Shown: piece by piece, positions 44,675 through 54,871 of the stretch
Layout of the letters: the number at the start of each line of letters is the position of its first letter
How positions within the stretch are numbered: position 1 is the stretch's first letter
Source: Oscillospiraceae bacterium
GTDB lineage: Bacteria; Bacillota; Clostridia; Oscillospirales; Oscillospiraceae
DNA: 64,000 bases
NCBI GenBank assembly: GCA_017430455.1
Contig: JAFRMX010000023.1
Span: 124,001-188,000 of the forward strand
Direction: 5' to 3'
The notes under the pieces: generated by a model
What the model saw: the letters and a program-made list of their open reading frames with translations, nothing else
Told to the model about the DNA's origin: nothing
The model's database searches: none
Position numbers and translations under genes: made by a program

Positions 44675-45103
44675 TTACTTGTCTTCGGAATTGAATGCCT
44701 GTCTGAATGTCTCGACAAATGCCTTACCCGCTTCACCAGCTGCAGCAGCTGCTTTTCCGGCCTTTTCGCTTGCGGCCTTTGCAGCTTCTGACAGATTCTT
44801 TGAAAACTCCTGAAGCGCGTCAAGCGCCTTCTCAGCCATTCCCTGATCTGCGTCAGACGCCGCCTTGTCAAACTCAGCCTTCATATCTTCAACTTTAACG
44901 GCTGCGTCGACTGCCGCGTCCTGGAACTTATTAACGCTCCTGCGTATCGCATTTTCAAAATCCTGTGCACTGATCTCTGCAAGGATCTTTGCCTCTTCGA
45001 TCTTGTCATCTGCATTTTCAACAGCGTCTTCCGCTCGGTCTTTCAATGTGTCTGCCTTATCGAAAAGGTCATCTATCAAGCTGTGCAGTTCATCTCTGGT
45101 CAT
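44675..45103 (-). CDS. Ala/Glu/Lys-rich helical protein of unknown function
   Basis: 142 aa, almost entirely predicted as amphipathic helix, with heptad-like Ala spacing (DAVENADDKIEEAKILAEIS, AAKAASEKAGKAAAAAGEAG). No signal peptide, Cys, Trp or membrane segment. It resembles phasin-like or LEA-like surface-coating helices in composition only; I cannot name a family. It has its own terminator, and about 120 bp upstream separate it from pcrA. Confidence 0.7.
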   Translation of the reverse strand: MTRDELHSLIDDLFDKADTLKDRAEDAVENADDKIEEAKILAEISAQDFENAIRRSVNKFQDAAVDAAVKVEDMKAEFDKAASDADQGMAEKALDALQEFSKNLSEAAKAASEKAGKAAAAAGEAGKAFVETFRQAFNSEDK

Positions 45104-45220
45104 CTTTTCTGTCTCCTTTATATTAATGATTGAAAAGATAATAGCTTTTAATTGTGGTTAATAAATTAAATACAGATGAATAATATGTGAATTTGGAGCT
45201 TTATCAGCCTTCCGCTGATC

Positions 45221-47626
45221 TCAGAGCTTTCCCATGAAATTCACAGCCGCCTTAAGCATGAGTTTCTTTACAGTTCCGCCAAAATCGATCTCTATCAGAT
45301 AATCTCCTCCCATTGGCGTCATTTTGGAGATCACGCCCTCTCCGAAAGCTCTGTGCTTCACCCTGTCGCCGGTTTTGAAATCGGGAACAGGTTTTGACGC
45401 CTGAGGTTTCTGAGGCGTAATTCTGTATGTTGATTTTACTGGCCCGGTCTTAATTATCGGCCTTCCGGAAGTCGGCTCGCTATAATCAGGTTCATAAGAA
45501 TAATTTCTGTCCCATGCTTTATCGGAATAACTGTATCCCCTTGTTACATTTTTCCTGACTATATGCTCGTCAGGAATCTCATCCACGAAACGTGAGATCT
45601 TGTTGTTTGTGGTTCTTCCAAAGAGCATTCGCTGTTTGGCTGCTGTTATATAGAGTTTATTCTTCGCCCTGGTGATCGCGACATAGCAGAGTCTGCGTTC
45701 CTCTTCCATTTCATCCGGGTCTCCGATAGATCTTATGCTCGGGAAAATAGACTCCTCCGCTCCGACAATAAACACTGTGGGAAACTCGAGTCCTTTGGCA
45801 GAATGCATTGTCATCATGACAACACAGTCGTTGTCCTCATTATAGCTGTCCAGGTCTGTATAAAGAGCAACATCCGCCAGGAACCCGGGCAGGGAAGGTT
45901 CTTCTGCTTCCGCCATATAATTGATTATATTCGATTTGAGTTCCTTTATGTTTTCTACTCTCGATTCGTCCTCGGGAGAACCGGACTGTTCATACATCTT
46001 CAGATATCCGGTCTTTTCGAGCAGAGTATCCAGAAATTCGTCAAGTCTTTGGGTCTTTACGGAATCCCGGAGGCTCTCTATCATTGCCGTGAATTCTCTC
46101 ATTCTGTATGACGCTCTTGAAAGCTCGGGATATTTATCGGAGTTTTTCAGCACTTCAAACAGCGTCAGCCCCTCATCTGAAGCAGCCTTTACAGCTTTAT
46201 CAAGGCTTGATCTGCCTATTCCCCGCGCGGGAACATTGATTATTCTCTGAAGCCTGAGGTCATCGCTTGGAGAAGCCACAACGCAGAGGTAAGAGATAAC
46301 GTCTTTTATCTCTGCTCTTTCAAAGAATTTGGTCCCGCCGAACACTCTGTATGGGATCCCGTTTCTTTTAAAGGCATATTCAAGGGCGTTTGACTGGGCA
46401 TTCATTCGATACAGGACAGCATGGTCTTTAAATGACGCTCCCCTGTCAATATCCGAAATAATTGTCGATGCTACGAATCTGGCTTCATCGTTTTCATTGT
46501 CCGCGCTGTAAAGCTCCAGCGGTTCTCCCGCCTCTTTATCGGTCCAGAGTTCCTTCCCCTTCCGGCCGATATTGTTTCTGATGACATTATTTGCCGCGTC
46601 AAGTATATGAGATGTGGATCTGTAGTTCTGCTCAAGCCGTATCGTCCTGCAATTTGAATAGTTGTCTTCAAAAGTCAGTATATTTTCGATATCAGCTCCC
46701 CTGAACTTGTAAATACTCTGATCGTCATCTCCGACCACGCAGAGATTGTTGAATTTTCCGGAAATAAGGCGCGCGAAATTATACTGGAGCCTGTTCGTAT
46801 CCTGATACTCGTCAATGAGGACATATTCAAATCTGTTCTGCCAGTATTCCAGAACATCCGGATTATCCTCAAAGAGTTTTACTGTATAGAGCAGAAGATC
46901 GTCAAAATCCATGGCATTGGATCTGAAGAGTTCCTCACTGTAACGGGTATATATCTCCCCGATTCGGATCTTCCTTATGTCACGGATAATGCTTGCTCTC
47001 TCGCTGTATGTTTTTGCTGTGATCTTGCTGTCCTTTGCCCTGGATATTTCACTGAGAACGGATTTTGGAGGGAATGTCTTGTCATCGAGATTCAGTTGCT
47101 TGAGAATCTGCTTTATAAGCGAGACGGAGTCGTTTGCATCGTATATGGTAAAACTGCTTTCAAATCCGAGCCTTTCCGCGTCCCGCCTCAGGATCCTCAC
47201 ACATGCGCTGTGGAAAGTACAGGCCCATATATCGTTTGCTTTATCTCCCAAGCTTGACACAAGGCGGTTTTTGAGCTCATCCGCAGCTTTGTTGGTAAAG
47301 GTAATCGCAAGTATTCTCCAGGGAGCAACAGGCAGATATGACGCGCACTTACGCGCCTCTTCCCCGCCTTTATTCATGATTATAATGTCTTCCTCGGAAG
47401 CATCTTCGGGCATAAGCTCAGTATCCGACGATTTACCGTACTTGAGCAGATTAGCGATCCTGTTGATAAGTACAGTCGTTTTACCGCTTCCGGCGCCTGC
47501 AAGAATAAGCAGCGGGCCCTCTGTCGCCATAACGGCCTCTCGCTGCTTTTCGTTGAGGAAAGCGAAGTCCTCCGAGATCACTTTCCTCCTTGCTTCTATA
47601 TATTTTTCTTTAAAAAGATCAGACAT
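45221..47626 (-). CDS. pcrA: ATP-dependent DNA helicase PcrA/UvrD
   Basis: 801 aa. Superfamily 1A motifs: Q-motif LNEKQREAV, Walker [10 protein letters not shown] (about residues 43-51), Walker [25 protein letters not shown] (III) and [18 protein letters not shown] in outline (V). A C-terminal PcrA Tudor-like domain ([17 protein letters not shown]) binds RNA polymerase in homologues. It acts in repair and in removing RecA and RNA polymerase. Overlaps valS by 8 bp; the pair shares the valS T-box transcript. Confidence 0.96.
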   Translation of the reverse strand: MSDLFKEKYIEARRKVISEDFAFLNEKQREAVMATEGPLLILAGAGSGKTTVLINRIANLLKYGKSSDTELMPEDASEEDIIIMNKGGEEARKCASYLPVAPWRILAITFTNKAADELKNRLVSSLGDKANDIWACTFHSACVRILRRDAERLGFESSFTIYDANDSVSLIKQILKQLNLDDKTFPPKSVLSEISRAKDSKITAKTYSERASIIRDIRKIRIGEIYTRYSEELFRSNAMDFDDLLLYTVKLFEDNPDVLEYWQNRFEYVLIDEYQDTNRLQYNFARLISGKFNNLCVVGDDDQSIYKFRGADIENILTFEDNYSNCRTIRLEQNYRSTSHILDAANNVIRNNIGRKGKELWTDKEAGEPLELYSADNENDEARFVASTIISDIDRGASFKDHAVLYRMNAQSNALEYAFKRNGIPYRVFGGTKFFERAEIKDVISYLCVVASPSDDLRLQRIINVPARGIGRSSLDKAVKAASDEGLTLFEVLKNSDKYPELSRASYRMREFTAMIESLRDSVKTQRLDEFLDTLLEKTGYLKMYEQSGSPEDESRVENIKELKSNIINYMAEAEEPSLPGFLADVALYTDLDSYNEDNDCVVMMTMHSAKGLEFPTVFIVGAEESIFPSIRSIGDPDEMEEERRLCYVAITRAKNKLYITAAKQRMLFGRTTNNKISRFVDEIPDEHIVRKNVTRGYSYSDKAWDRNYSYEPDYSEPTSGRPIIKTGPVKSTYRITPQKPQASKPVPDFKTGDRVKHRAFGEGVISKMTPMGGDYLIEIDFGGTVKKLMLKAAVNFMGKL

Positions 47627-50249
47627 TCAGATTCGCTATACTTGCTTTGAGGTTTACGATTAGTGCCTCAAGTTTCGCTTTCTTTTCGCGCTCTACATTT
47701 ACAACCGCCTCAGGAGCTCTCGTTACAAAGTTTACATTCGCAAGCTTTCCGTTCTGGGCATCCAGCTGCTTTTCAGCATTTGCAAGCTCTTTATTCAGCC
47801 GTGCGAGTTCCTTTTCGACATCGACAAGCTCAGTGAGAGGCATATACAGCTTTGCATTGTCCGTGACGACCGAGACCATCTTGTCGCTGTTTTCCGGAAC
47901 TTCTCCGGAAACTTCAACGGCAAGCGCATAAGCAAGCTTCGCCATGTAGACCTTGCCTGCTTCAAAGGCATCTTTGCTGTCTGTTACTACATAGAGATGT
48001 GTCTTTCTCGACGGAGCGACATTCATCTCAGACCTTCTTGCTCTGACGGCTTTAATAGCCGACATCACCATCTCAAAGTTCTCCTCATCTTCAGGGAAGC
48101 TCAGCTCTTCCCTGTACTCGGGATACTTCGCTATAATGCAGGCCTCTTCGTTGTGCGGTATAGCCTGCCAGATCTCTTCGGTAATAAACGGCATAAACGG
48201 GTGCAGGAGCTTCAGGATCTCGCTCAAAACGTAGAGAAGAACCTTCTGCGCGGTCAATTTCGATTTTTCGTCATCGCCGTTGAGACGCGGTTTGGTCAGT
48301 TCAATGTACCAGTCGCAGTACGTATCCCAGATGAAATCATAGATCTTTCCTGCCGCGACGCCGAGCTCGTAAGCGTCCATATTATCGCATACTTCTCTGG
48401 CCAGGCTGTTGAGTTTTGAAAGGATCCACTTGTCCTCGGTCTGAAGATCTTCTGAATCCGGCATCTCGTTTTTGTCTATCGTGAGGTTCATCATGACGAA
48501 ACGGCTGGCATTCCAGATCTTGTTGCAGAAATTCCTCATCGCTTCGCATTTTTCCACATAGAATCTCATATCGTTTCCGGGCGAATTGCCGGTGATGAGA
48601 TTAAACCTCAAAGCGTCAGCTCCGTATTTGTCGATCATCTCGAGCGGATCTATACCGTTTCCGAGCGATTTGGACATTTTTCTGCCAAGACTGTCTCTGA
48701 CAAGTCCGTGAATAAATACAGTCTTAAACGGTTCTTTCTTCACCTGCTCCATCGCGGAGAATATCATCCTGGCGACCCAGAAAAATATGATATCGTAGCC
48801 GGTTACCATGACCGAAGTGGGATACCAGTAGTCGAGAGCATCAGTCTTCTCAGGCCAGCCCATCGTCGAAAACGGCCAGAGTGCGGACGAGAACCAAGTG
48901 TCCAGAACGTCCTCTTCCCTGCGTATATTCTTGCTGTGGCAATGGCAGCACTCTGTCGGGTCTTCTCTGGATACTGTTATCTCACCGCAATCGTCACAGT
49001 ACCAGGCAGGGATCTGGTGCCCCCACCAGAGTTGGCGCGAGATACACCAGTCATGGACGTTCTCCATCCAGTTGAGATATGTCTTGGTAAATCTCTCCGG
49101 AACGAATTTGATCCTGCCGTCTTTGACGACGTTTATAGCTTCCTCGGCAAGAGGCGCCATCTTCACGAACCACTGAGGAGAGGTCAGAGGCTCTACCACG
49201 TTCCCGCATCTGTAGCAGCAGCCGACATTGTGTGTATAGTCCTCTACCTTTACAAGATAACCCTGCTCGTCGAGATCTTTTACGATAGCCTCTCTGCACT
49301 CGTATCTGTCCATTCCGTCATACTTGCCGCCGTTTATGATCCTGGCGTCCTCATCTATTACCTGTATCTGTTCGAGATTGTGACGGAGTCCGACCTCATA
49401 ATCGTTGGGATCATGGCACGGGGTCATCTTGACAGCGCCTGTCCCGAAGCCAAGCTCGACATAGTCATCGGCGACGATTGGAAGCTTTCTTCCTACCAGA
49501 GGCAGGATAGCGTTTTTGCCGACAAGATGCCTGTATCTCTCATCATCCGGGTGTACGGCAACACCTGTATCTCCGAGCATCGTCTCGGGACGTGTTGTCG
49601 CTATGATAAACTCTTCATCGCTGTTCTCGACCGGATATCTGATATACCAGAAATGTCCGGGCATATCCTTGTATTCAACTTCGGCATCAGAAAGAGCAGT
49701 TCTGCAGTGCGGGCACCAGTTTATTATTCTCTTGCCCTTATAAATAAGGCCCTTCTCATAGAGCTCACAGAAAGTCTCCCTGACGGCTTTCGCGCAGACA
49801 TCGTCAAGAGTGAAACGGTTTTTGCTCCAATCACAGGACGAACCCAGCGACTTCTGCTGTTCGACGATCCTTCCGCCGTAGAGTTCTTTCCACTTCCAGA
49901 CTCTCTCCAGAAACTTTTCACGACCCAGATCATATCTGGAAAGCCCTTCATTTACTCTGAGGTACTCCTCTACTTTCACCTGAGTCGAGATTCCGGCATG
50001 ATCTGAACCCGGGAGCCAGAGAGCGGAATACCCTTGCATTCTCTTGTATCTTGTCAGGATATCCTGCAGAGTGCAGTCGAGCGCATGCCCCATATGAAGC
50101 TGCCCTGTAACGTTGGGAGGTGGCATAACTATGGAGAAAGGCTTTTTGTCCTTGTCTATCTCTGCCTTGAAATAATCGTTCTTCATCCAGAAATCGTAGA
50201 TGGGCTTTTCCACCGATTTCGGATCATACACCTTCGGAAGTTCTTTCAT
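47619..50249 (-). CDS. valS: Valyl-tRNA synthetase
   Basis: 876 aa. Class I signature HMGH (in [10 protein letters not shown]) and KMSKS ([14 protein letters not shown]), the CP1 editing domain ([14 protein letters not shown]), and a C-terminal coiled coil (about 815-876) that clamps the tRNA. It carries a Cys-rich zinc-like segment (CDDCGE, CCHCHS). Transcription is controlled by the upstream T-box that reads a GTC (Val) specifier. Confidence 0.98.
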   Translation of the reverse strand: MKELPKVYDPKSVEKPIYDFWMKNDYFKAEIDKDKKPFSIVMPPPNVTGQLHMGHALDCTLQDILTRYKRMQGYSALWLPGSDHAGISTQVKVEEYLRVNEGLSRYDLGREKFLERVWKWKELYGGRIVEQQKSLGSSCDWSKNRFTLDDVCAKAVRETFCELYEKGLIYKGKRIINWCPHCRTALSDAEVEYKDMPGHFWYIRYPVENSDEEFIIATTRPETMLGDTGVAVHPDDERYRHLVGKNAILPLVGRKLPIVADDYVELGFGTGAVKMTPCHDPNDYEVGLRHNLEQIQVIDEDARIINGGKYDGMDRYECREAIVKDLDEQGYLVKVEDYTHNVGCCYRCGNVVEPLTSPQWFVKMAPLAEEAINVVKDGRIKFVPERFTKTYLNWMENVHDWCISRQLWWGHQIPAWYCDDCGEITVSREDPTECCHCHSKNIRREEDVLDTWFSSALWPFSTMGWPEKTDALDYWYPTSVMVTGYDIIFFWVARMIFSAMEQVKKEPFKTVFIHGLVRDSLGRKMSKSLGNGIDPLEMIDKYGADALRFNLITGNSPGNDMRFYVEKCEAMRNFCNKIWNASRFVMMNLTIDKNEMPDSEDLQTEDKWILSKLNSLAREVCDNMDAYELGVAAGKIYDFIWDTYCDWYIELTKPRLNGDDEKSKLTAQKVLLYVLSEILKLLHPFMPFITEEIWQAIPHNEEACIIAKYPEYREELSFPEDEENFEMVMSAIKAVRARRSEMNVAPSRKTHLYVVTDSKDAFEAGKVYMAKLAYALAVEVSGEVPENSDKMVSVVTDNAKLYMPLTELVDVEKELARLNKELANAEKQLDAQNGKLANVNFVTRAPEAVVNVEREKKAKLEALIVNLKASIANLNV

Positions 50250-50263
50250 GATCGCACACTCCT

Positions 50264-50507
50264 AAAACAAAACACCCTGAGAGAAAAACTCTCAGGGCGA
50301 TAAAATACCGCGGTACCACCTGAATTCCGCATTATTTGCGGCACTCTTGGCTCTGTAACGGGAGCTCCCGGCAAGACCTAATAAGAAAAGACCTTTCAGC
50401 CTTGCTGCTCCGGGCCGACCTTCAGCGCCGCCTCATGAAAGCTCGCACCATCCGCTTCCTCTCTGGGAATCCGCTTTGCGCTTACTCCTGCCCATCCTCG
50501 CAATATG
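50264..50507 (-). ncRNA. T-box leader of valS (Val specifier)
   Basis: Minus strand. Conserved T-box sequence AGGTGGTACCGCGG at 50308-50321. A GGGC/GCCC and GCGC/GCGC stem I encloses AGGAGTAA on the 5' side and TGAAGGTCG on the 3' side; the triplet at 50417-50419 reads GTC (Val). A terminator hairpin CCCTGAGAG/CTCTCAGGG (50275-50297) followed by GTTTTGTTTT competes with the antiterminator. It would permit valS-pcrA transcription when tRNA-Val is uncharged. Confidence 0.93.
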
Positions 50508-50513
50508 AGTGGA

Positions 50514-50542
50514 ATTATAGTTTAGTAAAGCATGTTTGTCAA
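50514..50542 (-). promoter_or_regulatory. Consensus sigma-A promoter of the valS leader
   Basis: On the minus strand TTGACA (50537-50542), 17 bp, TATAAT (50514-50519): a perfect consensus. Confidence 0.92.
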
Positions 50543-50601
50543 GAGTCTGATGCTCTGCTCCCTGTCCTTCTGCAGACTGATTTCGCGGATTTAATTTATT
50601 G

Positions 50602-50630
50602 TTGAATTTGAACGGCCAATCAATTATAAT
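50602..50630 (+). promoter_or_regulatory. Sigma-A promoter of glnS
   Basis: TTGAAT (50602-50607), 17 bp, TATAAT (50625-50630), 30 bp before the glnS ATG; divergent from the valS promoter. Confidence 0.75.
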
Positions 50631-50660
50631 TTTCATACTTTTTTAATCGAGGTTTCTCAA

Positions 50661-52346
50661 ATGGAAGAAAAAACAGGCAATTTTATCTGGCAGTTCGTTG
50701 AAGAAGACCTGTCCGAGGGGCAGAGATGTTACGGAATGCAGGTGCATACCCGTTTTCCGCCTGAGCCCAACGGGTATCTTCACATAGGGCACTGCAAAGC
50801 TCTGACCATAGATTTCGGAACAGCCGAAAGATTTGGCGGGATCTGCAATCTGAGAATGGACGATACCAATCCTGCCAAAGAAGATACGGAATATGTCGAG
50901 GCCATCCAGGAGGATATCCACTGGCTGGGCTTTGATTGGGGTGACAGATTTTACTATGGCTCGGATTATTTTGAAAAGACCTATGAATACGCTGTAGAAC
51001 TAATTAATAAAGGACTTGCCTACGTATGTGAGCTCACTCCTGAGCAGTTTAAGGAATACAGAGGCGATATAGGAAAGCCGGCTATCTCACCATGGAGAGA
51101 CAGGCCGGTCGAAGAGAATCTAGATCTGTTCGAGAGAATGAAGAACGGAGAATTCAAGGAAGGCCAGTACACATTAAGAGCCAAGATCGACCTCGCCTCC
51201 GGCAACTTCAATATGAGAGACCCCGTACTCTACCGCATAAGATATATAGAGCACCACCGCCAGGGTACGAAATGGTGCATATTCCCGATGTACGACTTCG
51301 CGCACCCAATTCAGGACGCGCTTGAGGGCATTACCCATTCTCTCTGTTCACTTGAATATGAAGCACACAGGCCTCTATACAATTGGGTAGTCGAGAATGT
51401 CTCCATTCCGTATATCAAGCCACGTCAGATAGAGTTTGCCAGACTGGGAATCAACTATACCGTTATGTCAAAGAGGAAACTCCGCAAGATGGTCGAAGAG
51501 AACGTGGTGGACGGCTGGGACGACCCCAGAATGCCGACTCTCTGCGGACTCAGAAGAAGAGGATACACTTCAGGTTCCATAAGAGCTTTCTGCGAAAAGA
51601 TCGGAGTTTCCAAGGTGGATTCGACAGTCGATATAGCTCTTCTTGAGAGCTGCCTGAGAGACGATCTGAACCTGAAAGCAAAAAGAGTCATGGCTGTTCT
51701 TGAGCCTGTAAAGCTTACAATAACCAATTATCCGGAAGGGCAAAGCGAACTCCTGGACATCGAGAACAACCCCATGGATGAAAATGCGGGAACAAGAAAA
51801 GTCAGCTTCTCAAAGCATCTCTGGGTCGAAAAAGAGGACTTCATGGAAGTCCCTGCAAATAAATACAAACGCCTGTATCCGGGCAATGAAGTCAGGCTCA
51901 AAGGCGCATATCTTGTGACCTGCACAGGCTGTATTAAAGATGAAGACGGGAATGTCACTGAGATCCTCTGTGAGTATGATCCGCTTTCCAAAGGCGGTAA
52001 TCCTGCAGACGGGAGAAAGGTCAAAGGAGCCACTATCCATTGGACTGATATGGAAACCGCTGTTGACGCGGAAGTCCGTATATACGACAGGCTCTTTACG
52101 GATCCGGATCCCGACGGACCGGACAAGGATTTTCTGGACTATATAAACAAAGACAGCCTGAAGATACTGAGCACCTGTAAAGTTGAAAAATGTCTCTCCG
52201 AGATCCCGATGCCCGAAAAAGGCAAGGACAGCGAGAGCTTCCAGTTCATGCGCCAGGGCTACTTCTGCCTTGACAACAAATTCTCTGCTCCCGGGCACCT
52301 CATCTTCAACCGCTCGGTAGCCCTAAAAGACAGTTTCAGGAAATAA
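50661..52346 (+). CDS. glnS: Glutaminyl-tRNA synthetase
   Basis: 561 aa. Class I motifs: FPPEPNGYLHIGHCKAL (HIGH) and VMSKRKL (KMSKS variant), plus the C-terminal anticodon-binding beta barrels (GNEVRLKGAYLV, FSAPGHLIFNRSV). It charges tRNA-Gln directly, so this organism need not rely on GatCAB for Gln-tRNA. GlnRS is patchy in Firmicutes and usually acquired by transfer. Flanked by its own promoter and terminator. Confidence 0.97.
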   Translation: MEEKTGNFIWQFVEEDLSEGQRCYGMQVHTRFPPEPNGYLHIGHCKALTIDFGTAERFGGICNLRMDDTNPAKEDTEYVEAIQEDIHWLGFDWGDRFYYGSDYFEKTYEYAVELINKGLAYVCELTPEQFKEYRGDIGKPAISPWRDRPVEENLDLFERMKNGEFKEGQYTLRAKIDLASGNFNMRDPVLYRIRYIEHHRQGTKWCIFPMYDFAHPIQDALEGITHSLCSLEYEAHRPLYNWVVENVSIPYIKPRQIEFARLGINYTVMSKRKLRKMVEENVVDGWDDPRMPTLCGLRRRGYTSGSIRAFCEKIGVSKVDSTVDIALLESCLRDDLNLKAKRVMAVLEPVKLTITNYPEGQSELLDIENNPMDENAGTRKVSFSKHLWVEKEDFMEVPANKYKRLYPGNEVRLKGAYLVTCTGCIKDEDGNVTEILCEYDPLSKGGNPADGRKVKGATIHWTDMETAVDAEVRIYDRLFTDPDPDGPDKDFLDYINKDSLKILSTCKVEKCLSEIPMPEKGKDSESFQFMRQGYFCLDNKFSAPGHLIFNRSVALKDSFRK

Positions 52347-52364
52347 GAAGCAGTATTAATATAA

Positions 52365-52389
52365 GCCGCCCCTTACCGGGCGGCTTTTT
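52365..52389 (+). terminator. Terminator of glnS
   Basis: GCCGCCC/GGGCGGC stem (7 bp) with a 6-nt loop, then TTTTT. Confidence 0.9.
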
Positions 52390-52458
52390 CATTACAGATT
52401 CTTACTCATCTGTGATCTTAAAGGCATCTTGTATATTCACAGATCTGTGTCCTTTCAG

Positions 52459-52656
52459 GGTGGGGATGGTGGGAACAGGGTGGGGCTGTGAAAAGCATTG
52501 CCCCACCCTGTCAATCAAAGTCATACCAATGCTTTGAGGGCTCAGGGTGGGACAGGTGGGATAAATTTGCATAAAACTTTTTTAAAAAAAATAAAAAATT
52601 ATTACAATATATAACTGATTAAAAAAATTTGTCAGAATCGTCCCACCATCCCCACC
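52459..52656. repeat. Repeat-rich gap A: inverted and direct GGTGGGA-type repeats
   Basis: The 433-bp gap after glnS holds no gene I can support. GGTGGGGATGGTGGGA (52459-52474) is perfectly inverted at 52641-52656. ACAGGGTGGGGC (52475-52486) is inverted at 52500-52511. A third GGTGGGA-type unit, CAGGGTGGGACAGGTGGGAT, lies at 52543-52562. ATACCAATGCTTT (52523-52535) lies between the units and recurs in the gap near 59.3 kb. An AT-rich stretch (52570-52630) separates the outer arms. Confidence 0.85.
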
Positions 52657-52672
52657 TTATTCCATTGAAAAG

Positions 52673-52717
52673 CAAAAATTTCAAAGTGCAATACACGGGT
52701 ATTTGCACTTTGAAATT
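52673..52717 (-). terminator. Terminator after the DUF2804 gene
   Basis: A 15-bp stem (AATTTCAAAGTGCAA/TTGCACTTTGAAATT) with an 11-nt loop, followed on the minus strand by a T-rich run. Confidence 0.8.
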
Positions 52718-52779
52718 CATTTTATCCGGGGACCTTGCCCGTTATATTGTTACTATCGCAAAGTCAGATTGCCGGTGGA

Positions 52780-53829
52780 CTACCACTTGTTGTGTACATG
52801 CTCAGCAAAGCAGAGCCTGTCTTTTATTTCTATTACCTTTCCGTTATCCAATACCGCTTTGCCCGAGATAAGTCCGAACACCTGGTTCGGGATCATGCAG
52901 ATCACCTTGAAATCCACAGGATCGGTTCTGTCTATTATCGGCTTGAAGCTCATCTCGAAACGTTTGTCCGAGCTTGTAAAGGTCCAGGGGCTCATGTAGT
53001 CGTATGACCCGTCTTTCTTTCTGGGGATATTGAAGTACACATCTTCAAGCTTATGACTCTTTCCGTTGTAAAACAGCATGTTTTCGCTTGCGGCGGATGT
53101 ATTTCCGAATCCGTAGCCTATATTGAAGCCGAATGTGCTCCCATCCTCGAGATACATGCTTCCGCTGCCCCAGTACCAGGTGTTGTCGTAGGTCCAGACT
53201 CCCCTGCCCCAGTCAAGCGAGCCGAGGCTGCCGTTATCGGCATTGAAAACATATGTATTTCCGTCAAAGGAACAGAACCCCTCTGCTTTCATGCAGTTTA
53301 TCTTCTGGTTGTAATAGAAATGGGCTTTCTTGTCAAAAGGAGTCGCTATTACCATGCTCTCTTCCGGAAAATCGGAAAGAGTGACATCAAATCTGAGTTC
53401 TTTGCCGGACTTGCAGTAATTGCTGAAGGTTCCGAAAAGATGCCTGGTCTTACCGTTGTTCAGAAATGTCATGTCGGCGTCTCCGACCTTGGCGCGGATG
53501 TCTCCCGATTCGCTTGTCCAAGGCAGATTGAGCTTTCCGAGAGGCAAAGCTCCGAGCGCTCCGCAATTGTACTGGAAAGGCTTATCCCCAAACCCGAGCA
53601 GCGAAACGCTGAGGCTGCTGCAAAAACCCGCATCGGAAATCGTAAGACAGAGCCCGTTTTCCCTGTTTCCGATATAGTAGTAGTCCCATTCCTTTATGCG
53701 CCATTTCGGGGCTTTGATGTCATTTCTGTCATAGATCCAATTCAGCTTTTTGGAATAGCCCGGATGCGCGATATTGCCGTACTTATCCAGAAGCCTCTCT
53801 TTTTCGGTTATTTCTCTGTTAATACGCAT
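52780..53829 (-). CDS. DUF2804 family protein
   Basis: 349 aa. Recognised by the N-terminal LLDKYGNIAHPGYSKKLNW and the RIKEWDYYYIGN segment, then a beta-rich, Trp/Gly/Tyr-rich body (WGRGVWTYDNTWYWGSGS) as in the DUF2804 family. No signal peptide or catalytic motif is obvious; beta-sandwich folds of this kind may bind lipids or sugars. Precedes its own strong terminator. Function unknown. Confidence 0.85.
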   Translation of the reverse strand: MRINREITEKERLLDKYGNIAHPGYSKKLNWIYDRNDIKAPKWRIKEWDYYYIGNRENGLCLTISDAGFCSSLSVSLLGFGDKPFQYNCGALGALPLGKLNLPWTSESGDIRAKVGDADMTFLNNGKTRHLFGTFSNYCKSGKELRFDVTLSDFPEESMVIATPFDKKAHFYYNQKINCMKAEGFCSFDGNTYVFNADNGSLGSLDWGRGVWTYDNTWYWGSGSMYLEDGSTFGFNIGYGFGNTSAASENMLFYNGKSHKLEDVYFNIPRKKDGSYDYMSPWTFTSSDKRFEMSFKPIIDRTDPVDFKVICMIPNQVFGLISGKAVLDNGKVIEIKDRLCFAEHVHNKW

Positions 53830-53858
53830 TTCTTATCCTCCGCCAATCATTGGGCTTT

Positions 53859-54377
53859 CTATCTATTAGTTTTTTCAAAAATATCAAAGATCTTTTCTAT
53901 AAGTGCGGTATCGTAATCGACAAATTCACCTGTCTTTATCATGTCCAGGATCTCCGTTTTTCCGGCAAATCTCAATTCGTCGATCTCTTCACTTTGAAAC
54001 CTTATTTCAGCAGGGTCTGTATCTGTACAGGCAGTATAAAAATCATCGAAGACATATGAAAATGAAGCCGTGAAAGCATACTCGGGTTCGATTCCATCCA
54101 GCCCCAGTTCCTCTCTGGTCTCTCTAATTATCGCTTCTCTTGAATTCTCTCCGTGCTTTGCAAAGCCCCCGGCAGATAAATCCCATCTCCCGGGGTAAGC
54201 TTTCTTAGACAGGTTCCGTCTCTGGATAAGCATCTTTCCTGTCAGCGTGTCTTTTATGCAGATGTGCACGACGAGAAGATGCCTTTCTCCTTCCGGGCTG
54301 AGGCTGTTTCGCTCCGCCCGGTCGACAGTCTCCCCTGTCAGGATCTTATTGCTGTTATATATATCAAGCAGTTCCAT
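53859..54377 (-). CDS. NUDIX hydrolase, IPP isomerase-like subgroup
   Basis: 172 aa. The NUDIX box fits G-x5-E-x7-REUxEE-x-GU: GGFAKHGENSREAI then RETREELGL at about residues 70-92. The upstream RRNLSKKAYPGRWDLSAGG is typical of the IPP-isomerase-like NUDIX group. It hydrolyses a nucleoside diphosphate derivative or isomerises IPP; the Cys of the IDI active site is not in the expected place, so hydrolase is preferred. Confidence 0.86.
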   Translation of the reverse strand: MELLDIYNSNKILTGETVDRAERNSLSPEGERHLLVVHICIKDTLTGKMLIQRRNLSKKAYPGRWDLSAGGFAKHGENSREAIIRETREELGLDGIEPEYAFTASFSYVFDDFYTACTDTDPAEIRFQSEEIDELRFAGKTEILDMIKTGEFVDYDTALIEKIFDIFEKTNR

Positions 54378-54417
54378 GTGTGTTCCCCTTACTGCCTGCG
54401 AAATTTGTTCTTTAATG

Positions 54418-54831
54418 TCAGCCGATTCTTACTTTCCCGACTATCTTTACGATATGCCCGGAGCCAGTTCTGTTTATACCCGGAGCATGAGCATCCTCAG
54501 GATATAAAACAACATATGAACCCGGTGAAAGCACGGCCCTCATCATGTCTTCCCTGGGCTTCCAGAACATTATGTCTCTTTCTTCATCGTATTTTTCCAG
54601 GATCTCGAGGCCTGATATATTTGCGCAGTCTATCTCCTCCGTGCCCTCAACTATCCACTGTATATCTATCCATTTCCTGTGCGACTCAAGCTTCTCAGGT
54701 CCGGTCGCAGATATATCATACTCCAGGACAGAATAATAGAAATCATCATCCACATCAAATCTGCCTCTTCCGAGTCTGCCGATATCAAGACTTTTTATGT
54801 ATTCTATCGCTTCATCTGCTCTGCTCATCAT
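54418..54831 (-). CDS. YhcH/YjgK/YiaL (DUF386) family protein
   Basis: 137 aa. The cupin-like family signature is SHRKWIDIQWIVEGTE near the centre and the C-terminal DAHAPG His for metal. Relatives are EbgC and YhcH, linked to anomer or sialic acid metabolism. No sugar genes are next to it, so the substrate cannot be inferred. Confidence 0.9.
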   Translation of the reverse strand: MMSRADEAIEYIKSLDIGRLGRGRFDVDDDFYYSVLEYDISATGPEKLESHRKWIDIQWIVEGTEEIDCANISGLEILEKYDEERDIMFWKPREDMMRAVLSPGSYVVLYPEDAHAPGINRTGSGHIVKIVGKVRIG

Positions 54832-54871
54832 TAAATTCTTCTCCTGATAATAATTATAAAAACTGTTTAAA

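Noticed and set aside
48708..50006. 432-codon open frame on the plus strand opposite valS
   Set aside because: It is antisense to a well-conserved valS; the composition is odd and there is no ribosome binding site or family match.
52459..52720. CRISPR array in the repeat-rich gap
   Set aside because: Units are short, unequal and inverted; there are no regular spacers and no cas genes.
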